From: Prauserella halophila
GTDB lineage: Bacteria; Actinomycetota; Actinomycetes; Mycobacteriales; Pseudonocardiaceae
DNA length: 64,000 bases
NCBI RefSeq assembly: GCF_024171895.1
Contig: NZ_JAMTCQ010000015.1
Coordinates: 62,001 to 126,000 of the forward strand
Direction: 5' to 3'
Shown here: positions 8,665 through 18,058 of the stretch, in pieces
Layout: every line of letters begins with the position of its first letter
Position numbering within the stretch: position 1 is the stretch's first letter
The notes under the pieces: generated by a model
Told to the model about the DNA's origin: nothing
Databases searched by the model: none
The model's input: only the letters and a program-made list of their open reading frames with translations
Translations under genes and position numbers: made by a program

Positions 8665-9603
8665 TCACCGGGTGAGCGACTCGGCGGGTTCGGGCACCGG
8701 CTCGGGCCTGCGCAGCGCCGCGCGGATGTGCGGGACGATCGAGAAGCCCGCGCCGGTCAGGCACAACGCCCCGCCGAGCACGGCCAGCCACGGCGGCACC
8801 TCCCCGAGGGCCAGCCACGACAGCAGCACCACGAGCGCGGGCACGACCAGCGACGACGAGCTGAGCACGCCCGCCGGGATGTTCTTCAGCGCGTACGCCC
8901 AGAAGTTGAACGCCAGTGCGGTCGGGAACAGGCCCAGGTAGACCACGGCCAGCACCGACGCACCCGAGGCCGTCGACAGGTCGCCGGCGAGGTGGCCGGA
9001 GAACGGCGTGCACGCCACCATCGCCCCGGCGATGCCGACGAACGTGACGGCGTACGAATCACCGCCGGTCAGTCGCCACTTCTGCAGCAGCACGCTCCCC
9101 GCGTAGAGCACCGCGGCGAGCACCGACAGCACCACGCCCGGCACCGTCAGCCGGCCGGTCGTCGTGGCGAGCGTGATCACGACGACACCCGCCATCGACA
9201 CGCCGATCCCGACCAGCAGCCGCGCGGGCAGGCCCTCACCGAGCAACAGCCCTGACGCCAGGGCGACCAGCAGCGGCGCGATGTTGACGAGCATCGCGGC
9301 GGTGCCCGCGTCGATGTGGCGTTCGGCGAGATTCAGCACCACCGTGTACACGCCGAACCAGGACACGCCCCACAGCAGGATCCAGCCCCAGGCCGTGGCG
9401 GTGCGCGGCCATGCCGGCCGGTAGAACACGGCGCCGACCCCCAGCGCCACCACGGCCACGAACAGCCGCAACAGCGCCATCGAGCCTGCCGAGAAATGCA
9501 CGCCGACATCCCGGATCACCACGAACGACGACGCCCACAACAACATGACGGCCAATGCGGCCACCCAGGGCAACACGGCGGCCTTACGGGACACGATGTG
9601 CAT
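8665..9603 (-). CDS. EamA/DMT-family membrane transporter (312 aa)
   Basis: Drug/metabolite transporter superfamily, ten predicted helices in two EamA repeats. The first begins WVAALAVMLLWASSFVVIR and the second begins after GVVLSVLAAVLYAGSVLLQKW. The substrate cannot be told from sequence; members export amino acids, metabolites or take up nucleotides sugars and other small molecules. ATG at 9603-9601. It converges with the kinase-like gene, the two stop codons being only a few bases apart. Monocistronic by context. Confidence 0.88.
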   Translation of the reverse strand: MHIVSRKAAVLPWVAALAVMLLWASSFVVIRDVGVHFSAGSMALLRLFVAVVALGVGAVFYRPAWPRTATAWGWILLWGVSWFGVYTVVLNLAERHIDAGTAAMLVNIAPLLVALASGLLLGEGLPARLLVGIGVSMAGVVVITLATTTGRLTVPGVVLSVLAAVLYAGSVLLQKWRLTGGDSYAVTFVGIAGAMVACTPFSGHLAGDLSTASGASVLAVVYLGLFPTALAFNFWAYALKNIPAGVLSSSSLVVPALVVLLSWLALGEVPPWLAVLGGALCLTGAGFSIVPHIRAALRRPEPVPEPAESLTR

Positions 9604-9707
9604 ACCTCAAGCTTCGCCCACCACAACTAATGAGGACAAGCGAACAGTTCTGAACACCGCATAAGCCACACTGCACTTTTCACATTCAAGGGCAGCTTCG
9701 GGGAAGT

Positions 9708-9755
9708 GTTCGGGTAGTACCGCGTTCGGGTAGTACCGCGTTCGGATACCGCCGC
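9708..9755. repeat. 16-bp direct repeat, 2 full units plus a diverged third
   Basis: GTTCGGGTAGTACCGC occurs at 9708 and 9724, followed by a diverged GTTCGGATACCGCCGC at 9740, in the 219-base gap between the transporter start and the response regulator 3' end. Confidence 0.8.
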
Positions 9756-9797
9756 GCGGATCGTGTCCGTCCGGGTGGTGGCAGGCAACGGGTGGGT

Positions 9798-9820
9798 GCC
9801 CCGAAGGTGCCCTTCGGGGC
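9798..9820 (-). terminator. hairpin of the dispersed GCCCCGAAGG family, end of response-regulator operon
   Basis: Perfect arms GCCCCGAAG and CTTCGGGGC (9798-9806 and 9812-9820) lie two bases beyond the stop codon of the response regulator. Related copies are at 20579, 50390, 50420 and 52397. Confidence 0.75.
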
Positions 9821-9822
9821 AC

Positions 9823-10593
9823 TCAGACGAGGCGGCGGTCGGTGGCCCAGCGGGAGAGTTCGTAGCGGTTCGACAGCTGCGTCTTCCGCAGCACACTCGA
9901 CACGTGCGTCTCGACCGTCTTCACCGAGATGAACAGCTCCGACGCGATCTCCTTGTACGCATAGCCCCGCGCGAGCAGCCGCAGCACGTCCCGCTCCCGG
10001 GGCGTGAGCTGGTCCAGCTCGGGATCGCTGATCGGTTCGGCACCCGGCCGTTCGGCGAACGCGTCCAGCACGAAGCCAGCCAGTCGCGGCGAGAACACCG
10101 CGTCACCGTCGGCCACCCGCACGATCGCCTTCACCAGCTCGGCCGACGAGATCGTCTTCGTGACATACCCGCGCGCACCGGCGCGGATCACCGCGATGAC
10201 GTCCTCGGCCGCGTCGGACACCGACAGCGCGAGGAACACCACGTCCGGCAGCTCGCCGCGCAGCCGCCGCAGCACCTCGGCGCCGCCGCCGTCGGGCATG
10301 TGCACGTCGAGCAGCACCACCTGCGGTCGCACCCGCGTGATCCCGGCGACCGCTTCACCGACCGACCCGGCCTCACCGACGACGTGGACCTCGTCGCTGA
10401 TCGACTGCAGCTCCGCCTTCGCACCGGCACGGAACAGCGCGTGGTCGTCGACGAGGAACACGCTCACCGGCCGGTGCGACCGCTCCTGCTCCTGCGGCTC
10501 CGCAGGCGCGCCCGGCTCGGCGCTCTCGGTGCCGTCGCCGGGAACGGTGCCGTCGGTGCCGTCGGTGCCGTCGGTGCCGTCGTCGGTGGTCAT
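9823..10593 (-). CDS. LuxR-family response regulator of PspC-kinase pair (256 aa)
   Basis: DNA-binding response regulator. After a Gly-Thr-Asp repeat-rich N-terminus of about 45 residues, the receiver starts at VSVFLVDDHALFRAGAK (acidic pair DD) with phosphoacceptor in VVLLDVHMPDGGG and a Lys in YVTKTI. The C-terminal LuxR helix-turn-helix is LTPRERDVLRLLARGYAYKEIASELFISVKTVETHVSSVLRK. ATG 10593 overlaps the kinase stop by four bases (ATGA), so the two are translationally coupled. The N-terminal repeat arises from 9-bp GTCGGTGCC units and may be unstructured. Cognate kinase: the gene at 10590-12311. Confidence 0.92.
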   Translation of the reverse strand: MTTDDGTDGTDGTDGTVPGDGTESAEPGAPAEPQEQERSHRPVSVFLVDDHALFRAGAKAELQSISDEVHVVGEAGSVGEAVAGITRVRPQVVLLDVHMPDGGGAEVLRRLRGELPDVVFLALSVSDAAEDVIAVIRAGARGYVTKTISSAELVKAIVRVADGDAVFSPRLAGFVLDAFAERPGAEPISDPELDQLTPRERDVLRLLARGYAYKEIASELFISVKTVETHVSSVLRKTQLSNRYELSRWATDRRLV

Positions 10594-12311
10594 GAGGCTG
10601 CCCCCTGTGCTGATCGGTCGTATGCGGTCCCACCCGAAGCGGTGGCGCGGTCGTCGGCGGAGCCCGGGCCGGCGGCGCTGCCACCGCCGGCGCCGTCCTT
10701 GGCTGCACCGTTCTTGCGCGGCATTTCGAGCTGGATCTCGGTGCCCTCGCCGGGAGCGGTGCGCAGCCGCCACGTGCCGCCGCCGCGTTCCATCCTGCCG
10801 CGGATCGAGTCGGCCAGCCCGTGGCGGTCGTCGGACACGGCGTCGGGGTCGAATCCGGAACCGCGGTCGCGGACGAACGCCGTCACCGACGCGGGCTCGA
10901 CCTCGGCGTACACGCTGACCTCGTCGACGCCCGCGTGCTTGGCTGCGTTGACGATGGCCTCGCGTGCCGCCTGGACGAGCGCGACGAGACCGTCGTCGAG
11001 CTCCACGTCCCCGACGACGACCTGCTGCACCGACATGGCGAACGTGTCCTCGACCTCGCCGCACGCCGCCGCAACGGCCTGCGCGAGTGTGGCCGGAGCA
11101 GGCTCCGATTCGCCGGCGGCACTCCCGGCACCGGCCGCACCACCGGTCGCCGCATCGCTGCGGTTCGGGGCGCCGTAGCCGTTCGGGCCGTAGAGCCACG
11201 CGCGCAGCTGGCGTTCCTGGCCGCGGGCCAGCCGGGCGACCTCGCGCGGGTGGTCGGAGCGCTTCTGGACGAGTGCCAGCGTTTGCAGCACGGAGTCGTG
11301 CAGGTGGGCTGCGATCTCGGCGCGTTCCTCGGTGCGAATGCGCGCCCGGCGTTCGTCGCCGAGGTCGCGGACGAGCCGCAACCAGAACGGCACGGTCAGC
11401 AGCGCCACCCCGACGAGAGTCGCGAGCACGGCGGCGAGCGCGAACTGCAGCTGGTCGAGGCCACTACCCCGCAGCATGATCACACCGATGCCCGTCATGA
11501 CCAGCGCGACGCCAGCCAGCACGCGGATCGTCGCCGACACGCCCCCGCCGCCGAACACGGCGCCGGCCACCCCGGTTTTCGCGCCCTTGCGCCACCGCCG
11601 CCGCTGCGTCTCGTCGGCCTCGCGCCACACGACGGCCACGCCGACCAGCACCACCGCCACGGGCAGTCCCGCCCAGCCGGTGAACACGCCCGTCAGCACG
11701 CCGCCGACGACGGTGAACCCGACCCCGAGCGCGATGAGCCCGTAGGCCTGCTGGCGCTGTCGTCCGGACAGCTCCCCGCGGGATGCGTCGCGCTGTTCCT
11801 GCGGCACGAACGCCCACAGCAGGCCGTAGGACACCAGCCCCAGTCCGCCCAGTCCCGCCAGCACCGCGAACGCGGCCCGCACCCAGAGGACCTGGACGCC
11901 GAGATGCTCGGCGAGGCCGCCCGCGACACCGGCGAGCGCGCGCCCGCCCCGCACGCGGTACATCTTCGGCGGCGCCTGCTGCTCGTCGCCCGAGCTTCCG
12001 GCGTCCACGGTCACCGGGCCCGCGGGAACGGCCGTGCGCACCGTGGCGTCGCCGCCCTCTCCTCCCGGAGTCCCGGCGTCCGGATTTCCGGCGTCCGGAG
12101 CTTCCCCCGACGTCCCGCTGTCCGACATGCCGCCGTCCGACGTCCCGCTGCCCGGGGTCCCGGCGGCGGGATCCGGGACCGACGCTGTCGCTCCCGGGGC
12201 CTGCGGACCGTCGGCGGACGCACGGGTCCCGGCGTCCGGCGCGACGGCCTCGTCCCTCGGCCGCGTGCTCACCGGTCGCCTGGCTGCGGCCTGTTCCTGC
12301 ACGTCATCCAT
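10590..12311 (-). CDS. PspC-domain sensor histidine kinase (573 aa)
   Basis: Membrane histidine kinase. It has a disordered Pro/Gly/Ser-rich N-terminus (1-115) and a PspC domain with two helices (about 118-175, MYRVRGGRALAGVAGGLAEHLG). Additional helices follow (about 190-320), then a HisKA_3-type dimerisation box EIAAHLHDSVLQTLALVQ containing the phosphoacceptor His. The GHKL ATPase domain is at the C-terminus (DRGSGFDPD and GLADSIRGRM motifs). Kinases of this architecture pair with LuxR-type regulators in actinobacteria, and the downstream regulator overlaps its stop. PspC domains are associated with envelope-stress sensing, which suggests the signal. It is divergent from another PspC protein at 12479. 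Confidence 0.92.
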   Translation of the reverse strand: MDDVQEQAAARRPVSTRPRDEAVAPDAGTRASADGPQAPGATASVPDPAAGTPGSGTSDGGMSDSGTSGEAPDAGNPDAGTPGGEGGDATVRTAVPAGPVTVDAGSSGDEQQAPPKMYRVRGGRALAGVAGGLAEHLGVQVLWVRAAFAVLAGLGGLGLVSYGLLWAFVPQEQRDASRGELSGRQRQQAYGLIALGVGFTVVGGVLTGVFTGWAGLPVAVVLVGVAVVWREADETQRRRWRKGAKTGVAGAVFGGGGVSATIRVLAGVALVMTGIGVIMLRGSGLDQLQFALAAVLATLVGVALLTVPFWLRLVRDLGDERRARIRTEERAEIAAHLHDSVLQTLALVQKRSDHPREVARLARGQERQLRAWLYGPNGYGAPNRSDAATGGAAGAGSAAGESEPAPATLAQAVAAACGEVEDTFAMSVQQVVVGDVELDDGLVALVQAAREAIVNAAKHAGVDEVSVYAEVEPASVTAFVRDRGSGFDPDAVSDDRHGLADSIRGRMERGGGTWRLRTAPGEGTEIQLEMPRKNGAAKDGAGGGSAAGPGSADDRATASGGTAYDRSAQGAAS

Positions 12312-12478
12312 GGTTACCGTCCATCGTCACAGAGAACGCGGCCGGAATCATCAGGGAAACCCCTGACGCGCGCCCCGAGACGCGCCCGGGCCCGCACCGA
12401 GCGCACGGCCGACCTCGGGGAGAGTTTCAGGGTGCTCCCCGATGTGCCGGGACCGCCGCGAGGCGCATGCTCGGTGCC

Positions 12479-13753
12479 ATGAACAGCACGAGCGGTGCGA
12501 CCGGGCACCTCGACGGGTTCGAGGCGACGGTCAAGGACTTCTGGGCGAGCAGACCCCGCCGTCCTGCACAGGGACGCAAGGTGGCCGGTGTCGCCGCGGG
12601 GGCCGGGCTGCGGTACGGCATCGACCCGGTCGTCATCCGGGTGGCGCTGGTGGCATTGACGTTCTTCGGCGGCGTCGGCCCTGCGGTGTACCTGCTGGGC
12701 TGGTTGTTCTTCGCCGGCACGGACGACGAGGTGTCGCCGTTCGAGGCGCTCCTCGGCCGTGGCGGCAGCGAGACGTCGAAGGGGCTGACGCTGCTGTTGT
12801 GCGCGGCGTGCTTCCCGGCGTTCGGGCTGGCGTTCGGCGGCACGTGGCTGGACGGTGGCGGCATCATCGGCCTGGCACTCGTGGTCACGGCGCTGTACCT
12901 GCTGCACCGCGGCCGCGGCCATCTCAACCGGCCGGCCGCACGCACGGGAACGTTCGCCGACCATACGGCTCCGGCGCAGGGAACCAGGGTCGACACGGCC
13001 ACCGCCGACTGGGACGCCCTCGGCGCGAACCCGCTCGGCTGGGACCTCGCCGACCTGTCGGCACTCACGCCCGCACCCGCGCCCGCACCGCCGCCCGAGG
13101 AGCCGGAGCGTCCCGCGTGGGAACACTCCCGCAGGCACCACGGCGTCTCCAAAGTCACGTTGGTGACGCTGGCGCTGGCGGTCATCGCGGGCGCGATCGG
13201 CACGCCGCTGGCATTGACCCAGGCGGGCGGATGGAGCCTGGCGCTGACGGCGGGCGTCGTGCTGGCGATCCTCGGTGCCGGCATGGTGACCGGCGCGTTC
13301 GTCGGTGGTGGCCGCGGGCTGATCTGGTGGGCGATGCCCACCGCGGCGGCGGGTGTCCTGCTCGCGATGGTGCCGATCCAGGATTACACCGGCGGAACGG
13401 GCGAGATCGCCGCGGCGCCGGGCACCGCGGAGGCCGTCAAGGAACATTACGAACGCACCATAGGACAGATCCACCTCGACCTGACGAACATCGCCGACCC
13501 CGAGGCGGACATCGCAACGACGGCCCGGGTGGGCGCAGGCGACATCGAGGTGTTGGTCCCGGCGACGGCCGACGTGACGTTCGACTGCACGGCCCGCACC
13601 GGCACGGCGGACTGCCTCACCAGCGGCCGGACGGGCATCGGCAACGAGAGCATCACCGACCAGGACGCCGGCCCCGACGGACCCGGCGGACAACAGATCG
13701 ACCTCGTGCTCGATGCCGGGGTCGGCAACGTGGAGGTGCACCGTGAAGAGTGA
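12479..13753 (+). CDS. PspC-domain multi-pass membrane protein (424 aa)
   Basis: The N-terminal PspC domain (about residues 28-75, RRPAQGRKVAGVAAGAGLRYG) is followed by further helices (about 100-150 and 225-300). The extracellular C-terminal beta-rich domain (about 315-424) contains repeated GAGDIEVLVP and GVGNVEVH turns like DUF4097/toastrack beta-helix domains. Start ATG 12479 is used; an ATG at 12467 in the same frame adds four residues. The adjacent divergent kinase also carries PspC, so the two probably share a stimulus or assemble in the membrane (inference). Confidence 0.85.
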   Translation: MNSTSGATGHLDGFEATVKDFWASRPRRPAQGRKVAGVAAGAGLRYGIDPVVIRVALVALTFFGGVGPAVYLLGWLFFAGTDDEVSPFEALLGRGGSETSKGLTLLLCAACFPAFGLAFGGTWLDGGGIIGLALVVTALYLLHRGRGHLNRPAARTGTFADHTAPAQGTRVDTATADWDALGANPLGWDLADLSALTPAPAPAPPPEEPERPAWEHSRRHHGVSKVTLVTLALAVIAGAIGTPLALTQAGGWSLALTAGVVLAILGAGMVTGAFVGGGRGLIWWAMPTAAAGVLLAMVPIQDYTGGTGEIAAAPGTAEAVKEHYERTIGQIHLDLTNIADPEADIATTARVGAGDIEVLVPATADVTFDCTARTGTADCLTSGRTGIGNESITDQDAGPDGPGGQQIDLVLDAGVGNVEVHREE

Positions 13754-13967
13754 GACATCCCGGCGGCCGGGTGGGGACGCGGACGGGCAGCGGGTCGACC
13801 CGCTGACGCTGACCGCAGGGATCGCCACACTGGCCGTATCCGCCTACGTCCTCTCCGGCGGGCCCACCTGGTTCGGACTCCCCGACGGGCGGTGGATCCT
13901 CGCCGGCGTCGCCGTGCTCCTCGGTGTGGGCATGCTGGCCGCGTCACTGCGCAAGGAGCGGGGCTGA
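13743..13967 (+). CDS. small membrane protein coupled to PspC gene (74 aa)
   Basis: GTG 13743 lies inside the end of the PspC gene (11-base overlap) with GGAGGT at 13732-13737, so translation is probably coupled. The short hydrophilic N-terminus is followed by two helices (about 24-43 and 50-68). No family recognised. It likely functions with the upstream PspC protein. Confidence 0.7.
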   Translation: MKSETSRRPGGDADGQRVDPLTLTAGIATLAVSAYVLSGGPTWFGLPDGRWILAGVAVLLGVGMLAASLRKERG

Positions 13968-14003
13968 CGGCGGCCGGCCGACTCGACCGACCCCGACACG
14001 CGC

Positions 14004-14034
14004 GTGGCCCGCCGGAACGGATCCAGCGGGCCAC
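14004..14034. terminator. hairpin terminator between PspC operon and GIDE-protein gene
   Basis: GTGGCCCGC (14004-14012) pairs perfectly with GCGGGCCAC (14026-14034), loop 13 bases, downstream of the small PspC-coupled gene and upstream of the convergent gene end at 14139. Confidence 0.65.
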
Positions 14035-14040
14035 GGCGCT

Positions 14041-14128
14041 GGTGACTCGGGGCTGGGTGGTTCGGGGCTGGGTCGTTCGGGTCACTGGTCGTTCGGGCCG
14101 CGGGTGGTTCGGGTCGCTGGTGGTTCGG
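14041..14128. repeat. degenerate GGT-GTTCGGG direct repeats
   Basis: Six to seven imperfect copies of a GGTNGTTCGGG/CTGGG unit of about 12-17 bases fill the end of the convergent intergenic region. No coding function is apparent. Confidence 0.6.
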
Positions 14129-14138
14129 CGTGGACCGG

Positions 14139-14918
14139 TCAGGACACGACCTGTGCCACGACGAGCCCCGTGCCGATGACGACCCCGGCGACCGTGCCGA
14201 GCGCGAGGAATTTGTGCCGGGTCTCGCGGGACCTGCGCAGTTCGCCCTCGGAGCGGGTGGACACGATGAAGTACCCGTCCTCGGACGGCCTGCCGATGAC
14301 CAGCGGGCCGATCCTGTCGTGGACCTCGCCGAGAATGTAGAGCCGCTGACCGGGCCGGACGATCCACTCCTTGTACTTGTAGCCGATCGTCCGGTTGCCG
14401 CCACCGAAGCTGGGCAACTTGATGCCGAACAATTCGACACTGTCGCGCCCGCTCTCGGCGGGTTCGAACCGGTCGACGACCTGTTCGGGGCTGTCGAGAC
14501 GCTCACCGCTGGGATCGACGCCGATCGTGCGGCCCGCCTCGTCGATCACGGCGAAGCCCGCATTCGACGCGTGGTCGGTCATCTTCTCGGTACGCCGGCT
14601 CGTGCGCCGGTCGCCGTCGCGGTATTCGACGTGCTCGTACTCACGCTCGACGGTGTAGCGGTACCACACGCATTCGTGCTTGCCCAGTTCCGACGTCAGC
14701 ACGCCCTCGGGCCGCGGGTGCGCCGCCCCGACCACCTCGGTGGCCTTGCGGAAGGAGCCCTTCGCGCCGAGTTCGTCGGAGACCGTGCGTTCCGCTTCGA
14801 GCTCGGGGATCGACAGCGTCTCCGTGCCGATCATCGCGTGCAGCTCCTTCTTGGTGTGCTGCATGAAGAAAAAGGCGGCCACACCCGCCACGATCAGAAT
14901 CGCTCCTACGATCCACAC
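14139..14918 (-). CDS. GIDE-domain membrane protein (259 aa)
   Basis: Architecture: N-terminal helix (4-20, VGAILIVAGVAAFFFMQ), a central domain of about 200 residues, and a second helix near the C-terminus (about 237-257). The central region (GVLTSELGKHECVWYRYTVEREYEHVEYRDG..., later DPSGERLD and EWIVRPGQRLYILGEVHD) fits the GIDE domain pattern known from the mitochondrial E3 ligase MUL1 and its bacterial relatives; no RING finger follows here. Bacterial function is not established. ATG 14918. It ends convergently with the PspC operon and lies 28 bases downstream of the guaA stop on the same strand, so they may be cotranscribed. Confidence 0.75.
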   Translation of the reverse strand: MWIVGAILIVAGVAAFFFMQHTKKELHAMIGTETLSIPELEAERTVSDELGAKGSFRKATEVVGAAHPRPEGVLTSELGKHECVWYRYTVEREYEHVEYRDGDRRTSRRTEKMTDHASNAGFAVIDEAGRTIGVDPSGERLDSPEQVVDRFEPAESGRDSVELFGIKLPSFGGGNRTIGYKYKEWIVRPGQRLYILGEVHDRIGPLVIGRPSEDGYFIVSTRSEGELRRSRETRHKFLALGTVAGVVIGTGLVVAQVVS

Positions 14919-14946
14919 GTCCGCTGCCCCCGGTTCGTCTCGCGCG

Positions 14947-16524
14947 TCATTCCCATTCGATCGTGCCCGGCGGCTTGCTCGTCACGTCCAGCACGACCCG
15001 GTTCACCTCGGCGACCTCGTTCGTGATGCGCGTCGAGATGCGCTCGAGCACGTCGTAGGGCAGCCGAGTCCAATCCGCCGTCATGGCGTCTTCGCTGGAA
15101 ACGGGACGCAGCACCACCGGATGGCCGTAGGTGCGGCCGTCGCCCTGCACGCCGACGCTGCGCACGTCGGCCAGCAGCACCACGGGGCACTGCCAGATGT
15201 CGTGGTCCAGACCGGCGGCCGACAGCTCCTCGCGGGCGATCGCGTCGGCGGCGCGCAGCGTGTCGAGCCGGTCGCCGGTGACGTCACCGATGATGCGGAT
15301 GCCCAGGCCCGGACCGGGGAAGGGCTGACGGTGGACGATCGTCTCCGGCAGGCCGAGTTCGAGGCCGACGCGGCGCACCTCGTCCTTGAACAGCAGCCGC
15401 AGCGGTTCGACGAGCGTGAACTGCAGGTCCTCGGGCAGGCCGCCGACGTTGTGATGGCTCTTGATGTTCGAGGTGCCGGTGCCGCCGCCGGACTCGACGA
15501 CGTCCGGGTACAGCGTGCCCTGGACGAGGAACTCGGCGTCACCCTGTTCCTTGAGATCGCGCGCGGCCTCCTCGAAGACGCGGATGAACTCGCGCCCGAT
15601 GATCTTGCGCTTCTCCTCGGGGTCACTGACGCCTGCGAGGGCGGCGAGGAACTGCTCGCGCGCGTCGACGGTCACGAGGTTGACGCCCGTCGCGGCGACG
15701 AAATCGCGTTCGACCTGGGTGCGTTCGCCCGCGCGCAGCAACCCGTGGTCGACGAGGACGCACGTGAGCCGCTCCCCGATCGCCCGCTGCACGAGCGCGC
15801 CCGCGACGGCCGAGTCGACGCCGCCGGACAGGGCGCAGATGGCGTGCCCGTCCCCGATCTCGGTCCTGATCCGCGCAACCTGTTCGTCCACAATGGACGA
15901 TGTTGTCCACTGTGGACGAATGTGGGCGACCTCCTGCAGGAACCGGCGCAGCACCTCCTGTCCGTGCGGGGAATGCGCCACCTCGGGGTGGTACTGCACG
16001 CCCGCGAACCCGCGGCCGACGTTCTCGAACCCGGCCACCGGCGCACCCTCGCTGCTGGCCGTGACGTCGAACCCCTCGGGCGCCTTCGTCACGCAGTCGC
16101 CGTGGCTCATCCACACCGGGTGCCGCGCGGGCAGTTCCTCGTGCAGCTGCCCGCCGGAGACGTCGACCTCGGTGCGGCCGAACTCGCGGGTGCCCGTGTG
16201 CTCGACGGTGCCGCCGAGAGCGCGAGCCATCACCTGGAAGCCGTAGCAGATGCCGAACACCGGCACACCCGCGTCGAACAGCGCGGGATCGACGTCCGGC
16301 GCATCGCCGGCGTACACGCTCGACGGGCCGCCGGACAGGATGATCGCCGACGGGTTGCGGTCCAGCATCTCCGCCATCGACGCCGTGTGCGGCACGACCT
16401 CGGAGTACACCTGTGCCTCCCGCACCCGGCGCGCAATGAGCTGGGCGTACTGCGCGCCGTAATCCACGACGAGGACCGGCCCCTCGGCGGTTCCGTCCGG
16501 ACCGGCGGGCGTGTTCTCGGGCAC
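14947..16524 (-). CDS. guaA: GMP synthase, glutamine-hydrolysing (525 aa)
   Basis: Last step of GMP synthesis: XMP + Gln + ATP to GMP. The N-terminal class I amidotransferase has GICYGFQ (nucleophile Cys), SGGPSSVY and a His/Glu pair in YHPEVAHSP. The ATP pyrophosphatase domain has [11 protein letters not shown], and the C-terminal dimerisation domain ends [13 protein letters not shown], the canonical end. GTG 16524 is chosen because AGGAGG lies eight bases upstream and the length then matches the family; an upstream in-frame ATG (16563) lacks such a site. guaA, choD, guaB3 and guaB2 lie close together in mycobacteria as they do here. Confidence 0.95.
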   Translation of the reverse strand: MPENTPAGPDGTAEGPVLVVDYGAQYAQLIARRVREAQVYSEVVPHTASMAEMLDRNPSAIILSGGPSSVYAGDAPDVDPALFDAGVPVFGICYGFQVMARALGGTVEHTGTREFGRTEVDVSGGQLHEELPARHPVWMSHGDCVTKAPEGFDVTASSEGAPVAGFENVGRGFAGVQYHPEVAHSPHGQEVLRRFLQEVAHIRPQWTTSSIVDEQVARIRTEIGDGHAICALSGGVDSAVAGALVQRAIGERLTCVLVDHGLLRAGERTQVERDFVAATGVNLVTVDAREQFLAALAGVSDPEEKRKIIGREFIRVFEEAARDLKEQGDAEFLVQGTLYPDVVESGGGTGTSNIKSHHNVGGLPEDLQFTLVEPLRLLFKDEVRRVGLELGLPETIVHRQPFPGPGLGIRIIGDVTGDRLDTLRAADAIAREELSAAGLDHDIWQCPVVLLADVRSVGVQGDGRTYGHPVVLRPVSSEDAMTADWTRLPYDVLERISTRITNEVAEVNRVVLDVTSKPPGTIEWE

Positions 16525-16720
16525 GAGCAGGACCTCCTCGCTGCGACATTCGGCTGCACCCATCGTCGCAGGTGAGCCGACGGCCGCTGCCGCCAGGTGG
16601 GCCGGACACCGGCGGGCGTGACGGCGGACACGGCGGCGCAGCGGTGGGCACTGCGACAACACAGCGGGGGGTACGGCGGCCGCGCAGCAGCGGGCGTGAC
16701 GGCGGGTGAGCGGGGCCACA

Positions 16721-16733
16721 TAGAGTGCGCCCA
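16721..16733 (+). promoter_or_regulatory. -10 element TAGAGT of leaderless promoter
   Basis: TAGAGT at 16721-16726 with six bases to ATG 16733, and no ribosome site before the ATG. Confidence 0.5.
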
Positions 16734-18058
16734 TGAACACAGCAGGCTCGCCGGATTTCGAACTCGATGCCGACACCGAAGACGCCGACACCGAAGACGA
16801 CGAGACGTACACCCCACGGCCGCGAGACGCCTGGATCGCCGGGCGCGCGGAAGCGGGTTCGGCCACCGCGGTCGTCACCCATCCCGCCGACGACACCGAG
16901 GTGGCGACCGTCGCGGTGCCCTCGCGGGACCAGGCGGCCACCGCGGTGGAGGCCGCCGTGGGACTCGGCAGGCTCGACGACGAGGAACTGCGGACGGGCG
17001 CGCTGCAGCTCGCCGCGGGCGAGCTCGAATCCCGCCGCGACGAGCTCTCGGAACTGATCACGGCCGAGAGCGGCATCCCGCTGCACTGGGCACAGCGCGA
17101 GGTGGACGAGGCCGTCGCCGTGCTGCAGTACGGCTCCCGGCATCCGCTACCGCGCGAAGGCCGGGCGAGCAGCGACGGCGCAGCGACGACGCTGATCCAC
17201 GACGTCCCGCGGGGACCGGTGCTGGGCGTGGTGTCGCCGGAGGCCCCGCTGCGCAGCGCCGCCCACGCGGTGGCCGCGGCATTCGCGGTGGGTGCACCCG
17301 TGGTCGTGGCGGCCGGGACGGCGACGCCACTGTCGGCGCTGGCGCTCGGTGAGGCGCTGGGCGAGGTCGGCCTGCCCGAGGGTGCGTTCTCCGTGCTGCC
17401 GGGCGACGAACCGGAGGCCGACGACCTGGTACGCGTCGACGCGCCCGCTCCGTCGCGGGGCGCCGCCGTGGTCGTGACCGGCATCCCGGGCCCCGCCGAT
17501 GTCGGCGACGTCGCCGAACGCATCGCCGTCGCCGCGACCCGGCAGGGCGGGATGCGGCCGGAGGCGGTGCGACGGGTGGTGCTGTGCTCGGCGGTCGCCG
17601 ACGAGTTGCTGCCCGCGCTGACAGCGGCCGTCGAGGCCCAGCCGGCCGGCAGCGCCTACGACACGTCCGTTTCGGTGGGCACCCTGCCCGCCGACGTCCT
17701 CGAGCGGTCGGCCGCGTGGCTGGCCGACGCCGCGGCGGCCGGCGCGACCGTGCTGGCCGGCGGTACCTCCGGCGAGCCGACCCTGGTCACCGGCATCGAG
17801 GACGAACCCGGCTGCGGGCCGGTGCTGGCCGCGACGGTGGCCGACGAACCCGAGGAGGCACTCGCCGCAATCGCCGCGCCCGGAGCTGCCGCACCCGCGG
17901 TGGGACTGTTCACCGGCGACACCGCACTCGCGATGCGGGCACGGTCCCAGCTGGAGGCGGCGCGCGTGGTCGTCGGCGACGTGCCGGACTACGACCCGGC
18001 CACCGTCCGCGTCACGATGCACGCGATCACCACGCCCCAGCTGACGACGCTGACCTGA
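16733..18058 (+). CDS. degenerate aldehyde-dehydrogenase-like protein (441 aa)
   Basis: Overall ALDH fold signals are present: a helical N-terminal half with [24 protein letters not shown], the nucleotide-binding region [15 protein letters not shown] and [16 protein letters not shown], and [17 protein letters not shown], which aligns with the segment after the catalytic Cys. The usual ELGGK glutamate motif is missing, and the GQxC position reads GGMR, so the nucleophile Cys is Met. At 441 residues it is shorter than active enzymes (about 480). An acidic N-terminal extension ([13 protein letters not shown]) is unusual. Probably non-catalytic or altered; it is divergent from guaA with a leaderless-type start. 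Confidence 0.75.
   Translation: MNTAGSPDFELDADTEDADTEDDETYTPRPRDAWIAGRAEAGSATAVVTHPADDTEVATVAVPSRDQAATAVEAAVGLGRLDDEELRTGALQLAAGELESRRDELSELITAESGIPLHWAQREVDEAVAVLQYGSRHPLPREGRASSDGAATTLIHDVPRGPVLGVVSPEAPLRSAAHAVAAAFAVGAPVVVAAGTATPLSALALGEALGEVGLPEGAFSVLPGDEPEADDLVRVDAPAPSRGAAVVVTGIPGPADVGDVAERIAVAATRQGGMRPEAVRRVVLCSAVADELLPALTAAVEAQPAGSAYDTSVSVGTLPADVLERSAAWLADAAAAGATVLAGGTSGEPTLVTGIEDEPGCGPVLAATVADEPEEALAAIAAPGAAAPAVGLFTGDTALAMRARSQLEAARVVVGDVPDYDPATVRVTMHAITTPQLTTLT

Noticed and set aside
16525-16563. longer guaA start at ATG 16563
   Set aside because: Adds residues that cover the AGGAGG ribosome site used by GTG 16524, and exceeds the family length.
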